A stretch of DNA of 64,000 nucleotides from Bimastos eiseni (lineage: Eukaryota; Annelida; Clitellata; Crassiclitellata; Lumbricidae): contig OY365806.1 of assembly GCA_959347315.1 (NCBI GenBank), positions 37,666,505 to 37,730,504 of the forward strand, written 5' to 3'. The notes beneath the pieces were generated by a model. The model had not been told where the DNA came from, ran no database searches, and saw only the letters and a list, made by a program, of their open reading frames with translations. This document shows positions 21,776-33,330 of the stretch, piece after piece. Made by a program: the position numbers and the translations under genes. The first letter of the stretch is position 1. Each line of letters begins with the position of its first letter.

Positions 21776-22602
21776 CCGACCCCGCAGGCGAGGTACCGTC
21801 ACCAGAGGAATGGGCGCAAATACGATGGTGAAGGCCCAGACGACCACGTCTGTTGTGTAGAGTGGGTGGAGGATTGGTATGGATGAATGCATGTGAATAT
21901 GTTTAGTGTGTGAATATTCGAATAATATCTATCTGCGTATCGATATAATATGCATCGGTGTAGCAATACCAATGTGCTCATGGGTGGATAGAGAACTGGA
22001 TAGATGGATGGATTGGATGGATGTGTGGATGGATGGATGAGTGGAAGCATATGTATTCGGAATAATATTTATCAACTGCTGTGGCTTCCGTTTATGTCAG
22101 GGCACCTATGTATAGTTCCTACATATTGGTCATTTTTTAAATTTTATCGTGTTTACACTTGAGAAAATCGAACATATTACAGCGCAAGTGAAGACAGACA
22201 GGCAACAAGCGCATATAAACACACATATGTATATACTCGATACAAGCCTATTACATATAATAGTCATGTTTCTATCACATAGCAGAAACTGTGCTATATA
22301 AAGGTCGTCCAAACTCAGCTATGATGAAACATATAGTGTCTGATAAGTTCAGAACTAAAATCACATTTCCAGACGGTTAGTAATGCATTGACAAGGACGT
22401 TTGAAAGACAAATGAATTGGAGGAAGAGAGTGTCGTAGTGCATTATCAGTTCCCCATCATAGTAATTGCCCATTTAGTGCAATGTGATACAATTGCTCAA
22501 TATAGATTTTAATGTAAAGCTAATTGATGCAGCGACTTTTCTTTTGCAGGCCAAGGTGAGGGAAGATAATTGAGGGTTAGGAGACGCAGAGTTCAGTCAG
22601 AG
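21776..22602. other. No gene; degenerate GGAT-rich patch
   Basis: Imperfect GGATGGATG units near 21965-22045. Otherwise unique AT-rich sequence. Confidence 0.55.
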
Positions 22603-22664
<62 letters not shown>

Positions 22665-22666
22665 GC

Positions 22667-22723
<57 letters not shown>

Positions 22724-22940
22724 GGACGGACGGACGGACAGACGGATGGACAGACAGACAGACAAACAGCTAGACAGATAGATAGATCGATAGATCGATA
22801 GATTGATAGAGAGACAGAGACAGAGAGAGGGAGAGAGACAGAGAGGGAGAGAGAGACAGAGAGAGAGAAAAAGAGAGAGACACAGAGAGAGAGGGAGAGA
22901 GAGAGACAGAGACAGACAGAGACAGACAGACAGACAGAGA
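22603..22940. repeat. Compound (GA)n(GATA)n(GACA)n microsatellite
   Basis: About 58 bp of GA, about 56 bp of GATA, GACG/GACA units, then GA-rich degenerate text. Every frame is low complexity. Confidence 0.96.
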
Positions 22941-23566
22941 GTGAGTCGCAGCTGTGACACCCTCAACCCTGAGCTTCGCTGCAGCACATCAGACGACGAT
23001 TGAAGATACTGTCTGAGACTAATAGCCTACATGTATCTACCGTCACTAATAGTATTCGTTTGGGCAGATTAGAACAGATCATAATTCGTCGTATACTGTC
23101 GTAATCGAATCTCGCTAACATCGAAGTTGTTGTAACTCTTGTGAAGTATGCACACGTTCAAGACGATGATGACAGTAAAAGATAAAAAGAACATTCGTGT
23201 GCTCCTGTTCGTGGTCCAGCGACTGCCCCTCTAACCAGTCGGGGTAGACGACTGTGATATTTCGATGACTATAATTATGTGCATAAGTATTGTCAACTGT
23301 TGCATTCTCGGTGACTCAACTTTATTCCTCTATACTTCTACATATCAATTGACATTGACACCGTTCAAAGTTATCAAATATTTCTTAAATCTTTCAAACA
23401 CAATAAACCAATATTAAGCATCAACGCAATCTTTTTTGCATTGTCGGCGCAATATCGACTAAATCGAATACATCAGCAGCTTAATTTTTACGCCACACTT
23501 GCAGTGCATTTATATCGTACGCCTGTTTGGCCAACTAATTACTTATGCAACGCCAAACTGTCAAGC
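22941..23566. other. No gene recognised
   Basis: Unique-looking sequence between the compound microsatellite and the twin foldbacks. Confidence 0.55.
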
Positions 23567-23703
23567 AGATTTCTATTGCAACTCTTCCGGTATAACCTAA
23601 TATGTATATATAATATATATTATATGTAAAACATATTTTATATATTATGATATATTCCTTCGCCTCTTATTAATTTGTACCGGAAGAGATGCGACAGAAT
23701 TCT
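23567..23703. repeat. Foldback 1: 26-bp imperfect arms, AT-rich loop
   Basis: Left arm 23567-23592 and right arm 23678-23703 match at 22 of 26 positions when inverted. The core is CTCTTCCGGTA / TACCGGAAGAG. The loop is nearly pure A/T and itself partly self-complementary. Confidence 0.75.
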
Positions 23704-23817
23704 GTTCTTATAACCGACATTTACGCGTGTGAACTTGCTTTGTGAAGTTGTGAACGAATATATTTTATATCAACTTCACATAAAGCAAGTTCACACGCGT
23801 AAATGCCGGTCAGAACA
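23703..23817. repeat. Foldback 2: about 47-bp arms, 20-nt loop
   Basis: Left arm 23703-23750 and right arm 23771-23817 are inverted copies. The perfect core is CATTTACGCGTGTGAACTTG. Differences are small: a 1-nt insertion in the left arm, one G/A change and a 2-nt indel. It abuts foldback 1. It may be a foldback MITE or a cruciform-prone site, and no target duplication is evident. Confidence 0.85.
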
Positions 23818-23921
23818 AAATTATATTGCAATAATACTTCGACACTTGAAATTCGCACAAAAGCACCTCAGATTCACAGATTTCTATAGCGCTCATTTCA
23901 TTATAATAAAAAAACATAAAT

Positions 23922-24009
23922 AAGATTCAATGACTTTAAATAAGATTCAATAAAATTCAATAAGATTAAATAAGATTAAATAAGATTAAATAAGATTAAA
24001 TAAGATTCC
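23922..24009. repeat. 10-bp tandem repeat ATAAGATTAA
   Basis: About eight units of a 10-bp AT-rich motif, with ATTCAA variants in the left half and near-perfect ATTAAATAAG in the right half. Confidence 0.93.
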
Positions 24010-24127
24010 GACTGTATACTTATAATATTTATATTTGTTTACATGGCTATTAGGCGGGCTGTATATATGTATACATCGCTACATGTACGTGTACATTATG
24101 AGAGTGTAGATTTGTATATGTATATAC

Positions 24128-24244
24128 GTATGTGCCTGTGTGTATGCGTGTGTGTATGCGTGTGTGTGTATGCGTGTGTGTGTATGCGTGTGTGTGTATG
24201 CGTGTGTGTGTGTATGCGTGTGTGTGTATGCGTGTGTGTGTGTA

Positions 24245-24291
<47 letters not shown>
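24128..24291. repeat. (GT)n with periodic ATGC interruptions
   Basis: GT repeats broken by TATGC at roughly 10-14 bp spacing, ending in about 40 bp of pure GT. The His/Thr and Val/Cys frames are artefacts. Confidence 0.95.
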
Positions 24292-25224
24292 CTCCTTCTT
24301 TTGTGCGTGTACATACATGACCGAAGGCAGTCGTCGACATGTAGTGGAATCGTATATCAGTTTTCAGCATCAGCAGCTGTGTGGCACCAACGACGACGAC
24401 GACGTCGATGGAACCAAACGGCAGACGGCAGCAGATACAGCAGCAGCAGCTCAAGCCCAGCGGTCGCAGCAGCATCAGAGACTGCAGCCTCTGAACCCTC
24501 CATCGATCCCTTGCTCTTTACGGATCCCTTCCCTCCGACCACCTTCGCCTTATATCTCCTCCACATTCTCCCCTTCCTCATCCTCCTCCTCCTCCTTCGT
24601 CTCTTTGACGTCGGTGTTTTCTCTCTTTCTTTGTTGTGTCACTTTTTCTCCTAGTTTCCTGGTTGTTTTCTCCTTTTCCATTACCATGTCCATCGTTTAT
24701 CCTAGAGCCATTCTCCTTTCGCGCTTTGTCGAGAGGCTTTAGCTCTTTTACAATTCCGTCCAAAGCATCGGTCTAATTCTCCCATTTCGTCTTTCGGTCT
24801 TTTACTGATTTTTTCCTCAGATGTATAGTTAAAATTTTATACTCCCTCTTTGTCCTCCTGTTCTCTGTCACCTTCCTTCTCTCCTTTCGTATTTAGCCTA
24901 CTCACATTCCTCTTCTTGCTCTCCTTCCTTATCTTTCTCATTTCATCCTCTTCATTGCCCTTGTCCTTGTGATCACTTCTTTCATGACCTGGAAAGAGCG
25001 CAGAGGAATGATCGGGTGCAATTCCTCGGCGCTCTTTCCTGGGCATTACTAAATCCTCATCGTGGCCATGTTTCGATTTGGCAAACTGTCCTCTCTTTCT
25101 CTATCGTCGTCCTCTGTATCTTATCGTGCTTTCTTCTTCATGGTCTTATTTTCAGTATCTTCCTTCACTTTTCAAACTGTCCAACTATATTCTTCTCCAA
25201 TTACACAATACATTCGGTATTTTG
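24292..25224. other. No gene recognised; pyrimidine-biased
   Basis: Short CGA and CAG runs (24390-24440) and CT-biased text. The open frames of 200 codons that reach into this region start inside the GT array and carry only Ser/Pro/Leu-rich sequence. Confidence 0.5.
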
Positions 25225-25785
25225 AACTCCTTCTTCTTCTCTTTCCCTCCTCTTCGTCTTCCTCCTCCTCCTCTTCCTCGTTCTCTTTCCCTCCTCTTCG
25301 TCATCATCTTCCTCCTCCTCCTTCTTCCCCTTCTTTCCCTCTCCTTTTTGTCTTCCTCCTCCTCCTCTTCCTCGTTCTCTTTCCCTCCTCTTCGTCATCA
25401 TCTTCCTCCTCCTCCTTCTTCCCCTTCTTTCCCTCTCCTTTTTGTCTTCCTCCTCCTCCTTCTATTCTTCTCCTCTTTGTCTTCCTCTTCCTCCTCCTTC
25501 TTTTCCCATCCTATTCGTTTTCCTCCTCCTACTCCTTCTTCTTGTCCTCTTCTTATCTTTCAACCACTACCGTTCATTTTTTATTCCTCCTCTCGTCCTC
25601 GTCCTCCTTTCTCTTCCTCCTCTTCCTTCTCTTCGTCCTGCTCGTTCTTTCTCTCCTATTCCTCCTCCTCCTCTTCCTCTTCCTTCTCCTCGTCCTGCTC
25701 GTTCTTTCTCTCCTATTTCTCCTCCTCCTCCTCTTCCTCTTCATCCTCCTCCTCGTCCTCCTTCTCCTCCTCTGCATAGTTGGTT
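25225..25785. repeat. Long CTC/CTT tract with 94-bp and 57-bp tandem duplications
   Basis: About 560 bp of nearly pure pyrimidine. A 94-bp block at 25256-25349 is repeated at 25350-25443, and a 57-bp period is visible from 25634. The frames of up to 281 codons across it encode Ser/Leu/Phe/Pro low complexity and are not called as genes. Confidence 0.94.
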
Positions 25786-26064
25786 TTCTCTTTGAATCCG
25801 AGCGACGCATCGCATTAAGCTCAGAAATCGTCGTCGTCGTCGTCGTCGGTCGAGACCTGCCTCGTCTCGTCGCTTCCCCTTTCGCGTCCAACCGAACGAG
25901 ACTTTAATAAGTTACAGTCGATGATAAATTCGTTTCGCCGTTTCACCCGACAGATGTCAATGGAATGTCCCACTTCACATTAAACACAAGCCTACACATA
26001 TATGAATATACGTATACATATACACGCACGCACGCATATATATATATATATAAGGAGAAATCCT

Positions 26065-26172
26065 CCACTGCTTGCATTCTGGAAGGTGCCGGTCTCAAGC
26101 CTGGATAAAGGAGGCGACGACGCTAATGTCTAATGATCTTTGTTATCACACAGTGTCGTTAAACAAAAACCA
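26065..26172 (+). mobile_element. LINE-like 3' fragment (TCGTTAAAC tail family)
   Basis: Shares CACTGCTTGCA, CAAGCCTGGATAAAGGAG, GACGCTAATG and CAGTGTCGTTAAAC with copies at 54821-54908 (minus) and 63130-63225 (plus). Three diverged copies ending in TCGTTAAA suggest a non-LTR 3' region. No coding part is attached here. Confidence 0.65.
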
Positions 26173-26790
26173 TGCTACTATTACATATACGTAGGTCAAC
26201 ATGTAAAAGTGTTTGCGCTTACTATATTACGTGCATTTAAGTAGAGCCAGTACAATATCGACGCTCGCGCGTGCATGCATGCCCGATCAAATTCAACGAC
26301 TTCTGTGGCGCTTTTATAATGATGCATAACGCATCAGTTGATGATGGAGCTTCAAACGAAATCGTCGTCTAAATTATAATACATCAAAGAGAGCTGCAGG
26401 TCGAAATACAACGAGAACACCAGAGGTAGTCAAAGTCCGTAATATAACTAATAATTATATAAATATATATATATATATGCATGGAATAAAATTACAAATT
26501 ACATACGTGCTTCAAATTGTTCGTAATTATAAAAAAATTGAAAATTACCTGTTGCCGATCATTGTGCATGAATAACACGTGTGGGCTTATCGTCTCCTAT
26601 TTAGCTAGTCAAGTTAATGGATTTCAATCTCAGTTGTCTTGCTACACCACTGCCTACTGTATACTCCAAGAAAAGGGCTTCCTGACCAGCGGAGCCGCCG
26701 GTCGCTTTAGGGTCATTCTTGCTTCCATATTGTTCCCTTTCCGCCTGATTATCAATGCATGCATTTTGCTCATATGTTTTGTGCTGGGAT
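26173..26790. other. No gene recognised
   Basis: A 96-codon frame at 26517-26807 ends in a hydrophobic stretch just before the TGAT array. I do not recognise it and see no supporting context. Confidence 0.45.
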
Positions 26791-26870
26791 CAGTAATAAC
26801 ATATTGACTGATTGACTGATTGACCGACTGATTGATTGATTAATTGGTTAATCGATTGATTGATGGATAT
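26791..26870. repeat. (TGAT/TGAC)n tetramer array
   Basis: Imperfect TGACTGAT to TGATTGAT units, the form of tail found at the ends of SINEs and LINEs in this window, but without a recognisable GCGC tail motif. Confidence 0.85.
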
Positions 26871-27536
26871 AAAGACATATGTACATATGACTAGTCTTGA
26901 CAGTACTACTTCGCCTGAGATTGAATTTTGAACTCAGCGGGTGGGCTATTTCGGCCCTGAAATCAGCCCCAATCGCGAGTGTTCCATTTGTTAAGCGTGC
27001 CGAGAGAGACTGTGGTTAATAATTGACGAAACTGATTTGCATATTTTGATTAGCACAACAGTCCCTCGGATGATGCAAGTTGAAATGGCGGTTGTTCACA
27101 TCGAATGTCGGCGATTTTTTGCAATGCACTAGTAGAACGTCTAAATATTGGAATTTAAAGTAAATTGCGTGTTGAAAATAGTGACCTTGACCTAGATATT
27201 GGCATAAGAACGTTTTGTTATAAATTTCATATTTCCAGAACGTTCTTCAGCTTTTCTTGGGAAAGAAAGAATAAGTTTCAGCTTTATAATTGTTTATAGT
27301 TAAGACATTCATTAGATTGGCGGTGGTTCCTCAATTTAAAATGGCCTCCCAATTGCGCTTTGCTCACCTTCTAGAACATTCTTAGGCATTCCTCTATCAT
27401 CATAAAAGATGGCTTTATTTGGACTGAGTTCGTAGTCTCTGAATGGCACCTGGCATACTCAAACGCTAAGCAAATTATCGTAATGAACGAATGACTAGAA
27501 TGACTAGAAACATATATATATATATATGGGTGCATA
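26871..27536. other. No gene recognised
   Basis: Unique-looking sequence left of the Tc1/mariner-like element. No exon or mobile-element end was seen. Confidence 0.5.
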
Positions 27537-27538
27537 TA

Positions 27539-28676
27539 GGGTGACACAAAATTCGCTCACCGTTTTCAAAATGCGTTTTCTGAGTAAGGGATTCATATTT
27601 TATAATATTTTGTCAGTGCATACACAAATCATATGAAAGATATTAGTATAAATTTGGTTATGATCCGGTCAGTGGTTGCCATCATATATTAAAAAAGTGA
27701 AGGGGGCCAGTTTCTCGAAAAAAACTCACATGCGAAACAGTTTCTTCGTTATAAAATCATTGTAAAACAAAATATTTGGCCAAGTAGACCATAGCACAGC
27801 ATTGTTGCATAGGTCTTACGGACGGACGTACGCTATTAGTGTACAGTATTTTAGTTCTGCGTAATGACAGCACCGACTCAATACAGCATAGATTGGATCA
27901 GCGACTGAAGTGTCCCAACTTCCATCGATCTCCACGCTCGCTGCGGGCGGCTTATTGACGTTCTCTGACTCAGGATCTTTAAAAACGGTGAGGGACAAAA
28001 TACTCCACAAGTTCTCAACAGGAGAGATCCTGAGAATTTTGGTGGCCAATCTGTTGGCTACATTCGTGACGGGAGTTTGTAGTCAAGCCAATTCGTCGTC
28101 ACAGATGTATGACAGCGTGCGCCATCCTTCTGAAATACTCCCAATTAAGATCATTTGTCAACAAATAACTCTCGTTTAATAACACTGCCGTTGCTCTCGA
28201 ACGCTGGCTTCACGTATTGCTCGAGAATGTATAATACAGTACTGCGAGTACAGTTTGGTACCATTTGGCACAAGGTTTGACAGACTAAACGTCATCTGTG
28301 GAGCAGATGGATCATTCTCCTCCTATGACACCCAAAACTGTATCGTTTTGTGCATTTGGCACATAAGACACATTGAACGGCGACTCATCGATGAACAAAG
28401 CATTAGACCAGTCATCCGCAATCCAGTGTCGATGCCCCTATTTTTACTCAATTAAGCTGCGTGACTAATGGTTATGTCGTATCCATGCAATGTTCATCTA
28501 ATGCCTATCGCGCGCCCTGGTGTTCACTGTCACGTCATTTAAAGCACGTTCAACTTAATATTTTTAGGGTTATAATATATTTGAGTCCTGTATAGGCTTG
28601 AAAAATATCAAAGAGATCTAAATCGTTTGACCAAGATATAGAAGTTTGAAAACGGTGAACGAACTTTTGTGTCACC
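27539..28676 (-). mobile_element. Degraded Tc1/mariner-like transposon, about 1.14 kb
   Basis: Seen: the left end GGGTGACACAAAATTCGCTC continues into CACCGTTTTCAAAA. The right end, inverted, reads GGTGACACAAAAGTTCGTTC and continues the same way, giving TIRs of about 34 bp. TATA flanks both sides, consistent with TA duplication. The minus strand carries a decayed transposase with all three catalytic regions recognisable. It is slightly shorter than the usual 1.2-1.3 kb, so small deletions have probably occurred. The TIR length and the transposase together make the superfamily call firm; the family is not resolved. Confidence 0.85.
27990..28420 (-). pseudogene. Tc1/mariner-like DDE transposase, frameshifted
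   Basis: Reading the minus strand, FIDESPFN gives the first catalytic Asp (codon 28387-28389), KDGARCHTS matches the usual Q-x-D-x-A-x-C-H second Asp region (codon 28124-28126), and PVENLWSIL matches the P-I/V-E-N-x-W region with the catalytic Glu (codon 28014-28016). The D2-to-E distance is 110 nt, not a multiple of three, so at least one indel lies between. Stops occur after FIDES at about 28318 and between D2 and E. The helix-turn-helix N-terminus was not recognised. It is inactive as it stands. Confidence 0.8.
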
Positions 28677-28757
28677 TATAAAATAATATACATAACTACA
28701 TATGCGTATGCATGTAGCCCACACATATATATGCTTCAAATTGTTCATTCGTCACAG

Positions 28758-28759
28758 GC

Positions 28760-28796
<37 letters not shown>
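28758..28796. repeat. (GTCT)n microsatellite
   Basis: About ten GTCT units. Confidence 0.97.
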
Positions 28797-28869
28797 CATC
28801 GGAATGACCATATAGATGTTGACGTGATTACCATTCGGGTCAGAAGCTCCACCGATGGATGCCTTGGGG

Positions 28870-28925
28870 CACATTTCAGTAGTTACCTTGAAAGAGCGCT
28901 ATATAAATTTTTTAATGAATGAATG
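28870..28925 (+). mobile_element. LINE/SINE 3' tail with (GAAT)n end
   Basis: CTTGAAAGAGCGCTATATAA, a short T-rich run, then GAATGAATGA. It is the plus-strand counterpart of the tails on the minus strand at 19.1, 19.5, 21.7 and 48.1 kb. The body upstream is not recognised. Confidence 0.6.
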
Positions 28926-29984
28926 ATTTAAACGACGATGCAGTGGAAGCTACATATTAACAATGATACAACCAAACCAGTAGCCAAGTAATATATTATT
29001 CTATAATTAGTAACTTCTACAGCGCCAGGATATAATAAGAGCTCCAGCGTGCCGAATCGCAATCACTTTTATTTGGTGCTCCCGTCTGCCATTTCCAAAC
29101 ATTGTCTATATTGGTCATTCCTAAATAGCTTATAGTGTGCCATTCTGGCTCTTTGGCTGTTTTCTTTTATATATGTCGGTCATTTCATTTGCTATACCTT
29201 CTCTTGTCAATCTATATGCTTGACACTGTACTATGTATATATTTCTGTAGGCCGACTAAGCATACTACGATCGTGATCGCAGGATTATATGACGTCTCTT
29301 TGGTAAGACTCCTTAGAGATGCTGCTGCCCTCACAACATCAGATCAAATTGCATGGAAGAGCGAATGGATCTGAAGCGTTCGTCAAAGATAGGCAGATAT
29401 TTAATGAGAAGAAGGTCGATGAAATGACGCAGTTGCGTGATGGACTGTTCCTGAATCGAGGCGACGAACCACGTCGAAAGAAGCTACCTCGTTGCCATAA
29501 CGTATGCCTATAGAGGTGCATACTATAATGTAAGCTCCAGTGGCTCCAATCTACACTATGACAGGGTTGTATTATATTGTATTCTCGTTCATTGAATAAG
29601 CTTGTTGCCAGAACGCATCAATTTACAGTTGACAGTATGCACGAGATGTGTCGGCATAGACTAGCAACTATCTTGTTGTCGGGGTTAAAATCTCTTTTAT
29701 CTTTGTTGCCATTGACTTAATGCTAGGGTTTAAATACATGTAGGCCCCTATGCTAAACCATGGTTTCAAATTAAGTTCCTCAAAACTACTTGTTGACACG
29801 CGCCCTTAGCGAGTTGGGTTATAATGTTCGTACAGTGACGTAAATTTTAAGCTCGTGCAAAGAGGGACTTGACATGCGTGCACATCGAGACTAAGAAGAA
29901 GGTGCCGCTAGCATTTCATGCTATGAAAAGCAGGGATAAGTTTAGACAGATTTCTTTTGTTCTTGTCGTCAAAGGTTTTGTCTT
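28926..29984. other. No gene; possible decayed tail at 29020-29065
   Basis: The minus strand at 29020-29065 reads GGCGCTGTAGAAGTTAC, a weak match to the GCGC tail family. Otherwise there are only short chance frames. Confidence 0.45.
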
Positions 29985-30195
29985 CTTCTACATCATCGTC
30001 ATCGTCGTCGTCGTCATCGTCATCGTCGTCGTCGTCATCGTTATCGTCGTCTTCTTCTTCCTCTTCTTCTTCTGCTTCTGATTCTGATTCTTCCTCTTTT
30101 TCTTTGTTGTCTTATTTTTCTTTTTCATCTTACTCTTCTTTTTCGTTTTATTTTATTTTTCATCTTATTTTTCTTTTTCGTCTTATTTTTTTAAG
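29985..30195. repeat. (ATCGTC)n and TTC/TTT-rich microsatellite
   Basis: ATCGTC and GTC units at 29990-30050, then degenerate TTCTTT/TTATTTT text. Val/Ile and Ser frames are artefacts. Confidence 0.93.
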
Positions 30196-30359
30196 ATTGT
30201 CCTTGCAAGTTATAGATTTGAAAGAAAGAATAGATTAGTTTAGGTAATAAAATTATGACATCATCATTCATTCAAACAGAAAAATATGCAGATATATATG
30301 TACATGTAGGCCTATGTGGTAGCGTTTGTTTTTAAACCGAATAATATATTGCATATACT

Positions 30360-31970
30360 AGATATGGTGATAATTGTTTTAAACCACATGAAACGTAGGT
30401 ATGGCTACGACTGATTTCAAACAAAAACAATGCGTAGATAAATTCTCTTCAACTAAATAATACGTAGATATTGATTGTCTTCAAACAAAGAGAATACTTA
30501 TAATGGTTCAAACAGCAAACAGACCTACGTTTACATGGTTACAATTGTACGCACTCAATTAGCAGAATATGTAGATATTGTCTTCAAACAGAAGAATACG
30601 TTGTATGGCAACGATTGTCTTTGGGCTACAAAATTGGTTGAAATGGCACTACTGTCTTCAGACTGTAGAATAAGTACATGAAGATATGATTACGATTATC
30701 TTTAGACAGCAAACACGTTGATATGGCTACAATTGTCTTCAAACAGCAGATAAAGTAGATATTCATGATTTTATTCAAATAGCAAATAGCCTTAGTTGAT
30801 AGGGTTACGACTGTCCTCAAACAGCAGAATAAGTCGATTATGGTCAACATTATCTTAAAACAGAAGTACCCGTTGATATGGATATTTGTCTTCACGCAAC
30901 AAATATGTTGATCTAGTTGCGATTGTCCTCAAACAGCAAAACACGTTGCTTTGGTTACGATTATCTTCCAACAGCAAAATACGTTAATGATATTGTTACG
31001 ATTATCTTCAAACAGCAAAATGCGTTGGTAAGGTTGTGATTATCTTCAAACAGCAAAATACGTTGGTAAGGTTGTGATTATCTTCAAACAGCAAAATACG
31101 TTGGTAAGGTTGTGATTATCTTCAAACAGCAAAATACGTTGGTAAGGTTGTGATTATCTTCAAACAGTAAAATACGTTAATATGGTTACGATTGTCTTCA
31201 AACAGCAAAATACGTTGATATGGTTACGATTGTCTTCAAACAGCAAAATACGTTGATATGGTTACGATTGTCTTCAAACAGCAAAATACGTTGGTAAGGT
31301 TGTGATTATCTTCAAACAGCAAAATACGTTGATATGGTTACGATTGTCTTCAAACAGCAAAATACGTTGGTAAGGTTGTGATTATCTTCAAACAGCAAAA
31401 TACGTCGATATGGTTACGATTGTCTTCAAACAGCAAAATACGTTGATATGGTTACGATTATCTTCAAACAGCAAGATACGTTAATGATATTGTTACGATT
31501 ATCTTCAAACAGCAAAATACGTTGATATGGTTACGATTATCTTCAAACAGCAAAATACGTTGGTAAGGTTGTGATTATCTTCAAACAGCAAAATACGTTG
31601 ATATGGTTACGATTGTCTTCAAACAGCAAAATACGTTGGTAAGGTTGTGATTATCTTCAAACAGCAAAATACGTTGATATGGTTACGATTATCTTCAAAC
31701 AGCAAGATACGTTAATGATATTGTTACGATTATCTTCAAACAGCAAAATACGTTGATATGGTTACGATTATCTTCAAACAGCAAAATACGTTGGTAAGGT
31801 TGTGATTATCTTCAAACAGCAAAATACGATAATATGATTACGATTATCTTCCAACAGCAAAATACGTTGGTAAGGTTGTGATTATCTTCAAACAGCAAAA
31901 TACGTTGGTAAGGTTGTGATTATCTTCAAACAGCAAAACACGTTGGTAAGGTTGTGATTATCTTCAACGG
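30360..31970. repeat. 38-bp minisatellite, about 42 units, with mixed unit types
   Basis: Seen: the unit core TTCAAACAGCAAAATACG is followed by one of three arms: GTTGGTAAGGTTGTG (A), GTTGATATGGTTACG (B) or GTTAATGATATTGTTACG (C, making a 41-bp unit). From about 31005 the order is close to C-A-A-A-A-B-B-B-A-B-A-B-B-C-B-A-B-A-B-C-B-A-D-A-A-A. A six-unit block of 231 bp repeats (C arms at 31483 and 31714). Units from 30360 to 30960 are strongly diverged, while the right end stays homogeneous and stops abruptly. It is not a CRISPR: there are no unique spacers and the variable parts are themselves repeated. Function is unknown; growth by unequal exchange is inferred. Confidence 0.95.
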
Positions 31971-32940
31971 TTGAATACATATAGATTTCGAAGATCTGTT
32001 TATGAACATGATTCTAATTTAAAATGAGTAGAATACGCAAGCCGATAATTTATGCTTGGTTACGATAATCTTTAAAAAAAATGCATAGACATGGCAGCAA
32101 TTGTTCTGAACGTAGATAATGAATGTGTAGATATATAGGCCTAATTATGATTTTATGCAAACAAAAGAAAGCTAGCTAAACCATGGAGATTCACCAAAAC
32201 ATCTGCGTATTTATATGTGACAATAAACCCCGTTTAAACTGACATCTACAAACACGTTAGACGAATAATTATTTGTAGTAAATAATATTTACTCAGGCGG
32301 CCAGTATTTAGTCATAAAGAAAAACAAAATAAATGAAACCTTTCCTTATGACTCCTTCTATCCTAAAGTAGCTACACGCACTGACAATACGTACATGTAT
32401 CTTGATGACGCCATAATATATCTAGTTACACTAAATTCATTACGAAGCTGCCGTCACACGAAATGTCAATCATTACCATATATCTGCCATCACACGGCAG
32501 ACAACCTGTCGTATCCCATTCCATAACAATATAATATGTCATGCTCTAAAATCCCTGTCCACCAGCATCCGTTGATTCAGACATCAATTTTAGCCAAGTC
32601 TGTCATCTACATCTTTGAACTAGCAGCAAGAGCAGGATCTTGTTTCTCGGGCACCAGACAGCATCGCATCCTAATGAATGGCGCTTTTAATGTCGAAAAT
32701 CTGTACCCCGATTATCATATCCGACGGCCAGATGCCTACGATTGGACAATGGCTGAGTGGCCGTCAAAAGAACAAAGCACCTGTCCGATCGATTAATCAC
32801 CCACAACCTGTTGGATAGAGGCTCCAATGCACTCCACCAACATCACCAGCACGTATGGGATTATGCGTACGTCAAACGTAACACAGAGGATTCTTATGCG
32901 AGTAATTATTCTTTACATAAAATTATTAAACAGGTTTGAT
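31971..32940. other. No gene recognised
   Basis: Contains TAGGCCTA at 32136-32143 and a pair of CTGCCGTCACACG-like sequences near 32450 and 32490. No exon was seen. Confidence 0.5.
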
Positions 32941-33145
32941 TGTGACATTGATGATGATCATCATCATCGTCGTCGTCGTTCTAATCTATGATAACGAGAA
33001 CGATAATTCTGATAATGATGATGACAATGGGATGATGGTGATATTGATGACGACGACGACGATGATGAAAAGACTTAGGGTTTATTTACTACGAGAAGGG
33101 CTGCAAGCAAAGATGCAATGACATTATTAATATTATTATTATAAC

Positions 33146-33182
<37 letters not shown>

Positions 33183-33330
33183 ATTAGTATTATCATTATT
33201 AATATTATTATCATTATTAGTAGCAGTAATAGCAGTATAAGAATAATATTAATATTAATATTACAATAACAATAATAATGATAATAATAAATAATAATAA
33301 TATTATTATTAGTATTATTATTGTTATTAT
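32941..33330. repeat. (ATG/CGT)n and (ATT)n trinucleotide arrays
   Basis: ATGATG/CGTCGT-rich text at 32945-33068, then an imperfect ATT/AAT array at 33120-33330. Confidence 0.92.

Noticed and set aside
24043..24742. Frames of 200 and 203 codons
   Set aside because: They start in a GT microsatellite and continue through CT-biased sequence; two overlapping frames of equal length argue against coding.
25062..25907. 281-codon plus-strand frame and its overlapping partners
   Set aside because: Ser/Leu/Phe/Pro low complexity across a CTC tract, open in several frames at once.
30360..31970. CRISPR-like array
   Set aside because: Units repeat end to end with no unique spacers, there are no cas-like genes, and the surroundings are plainly eukaryotic.
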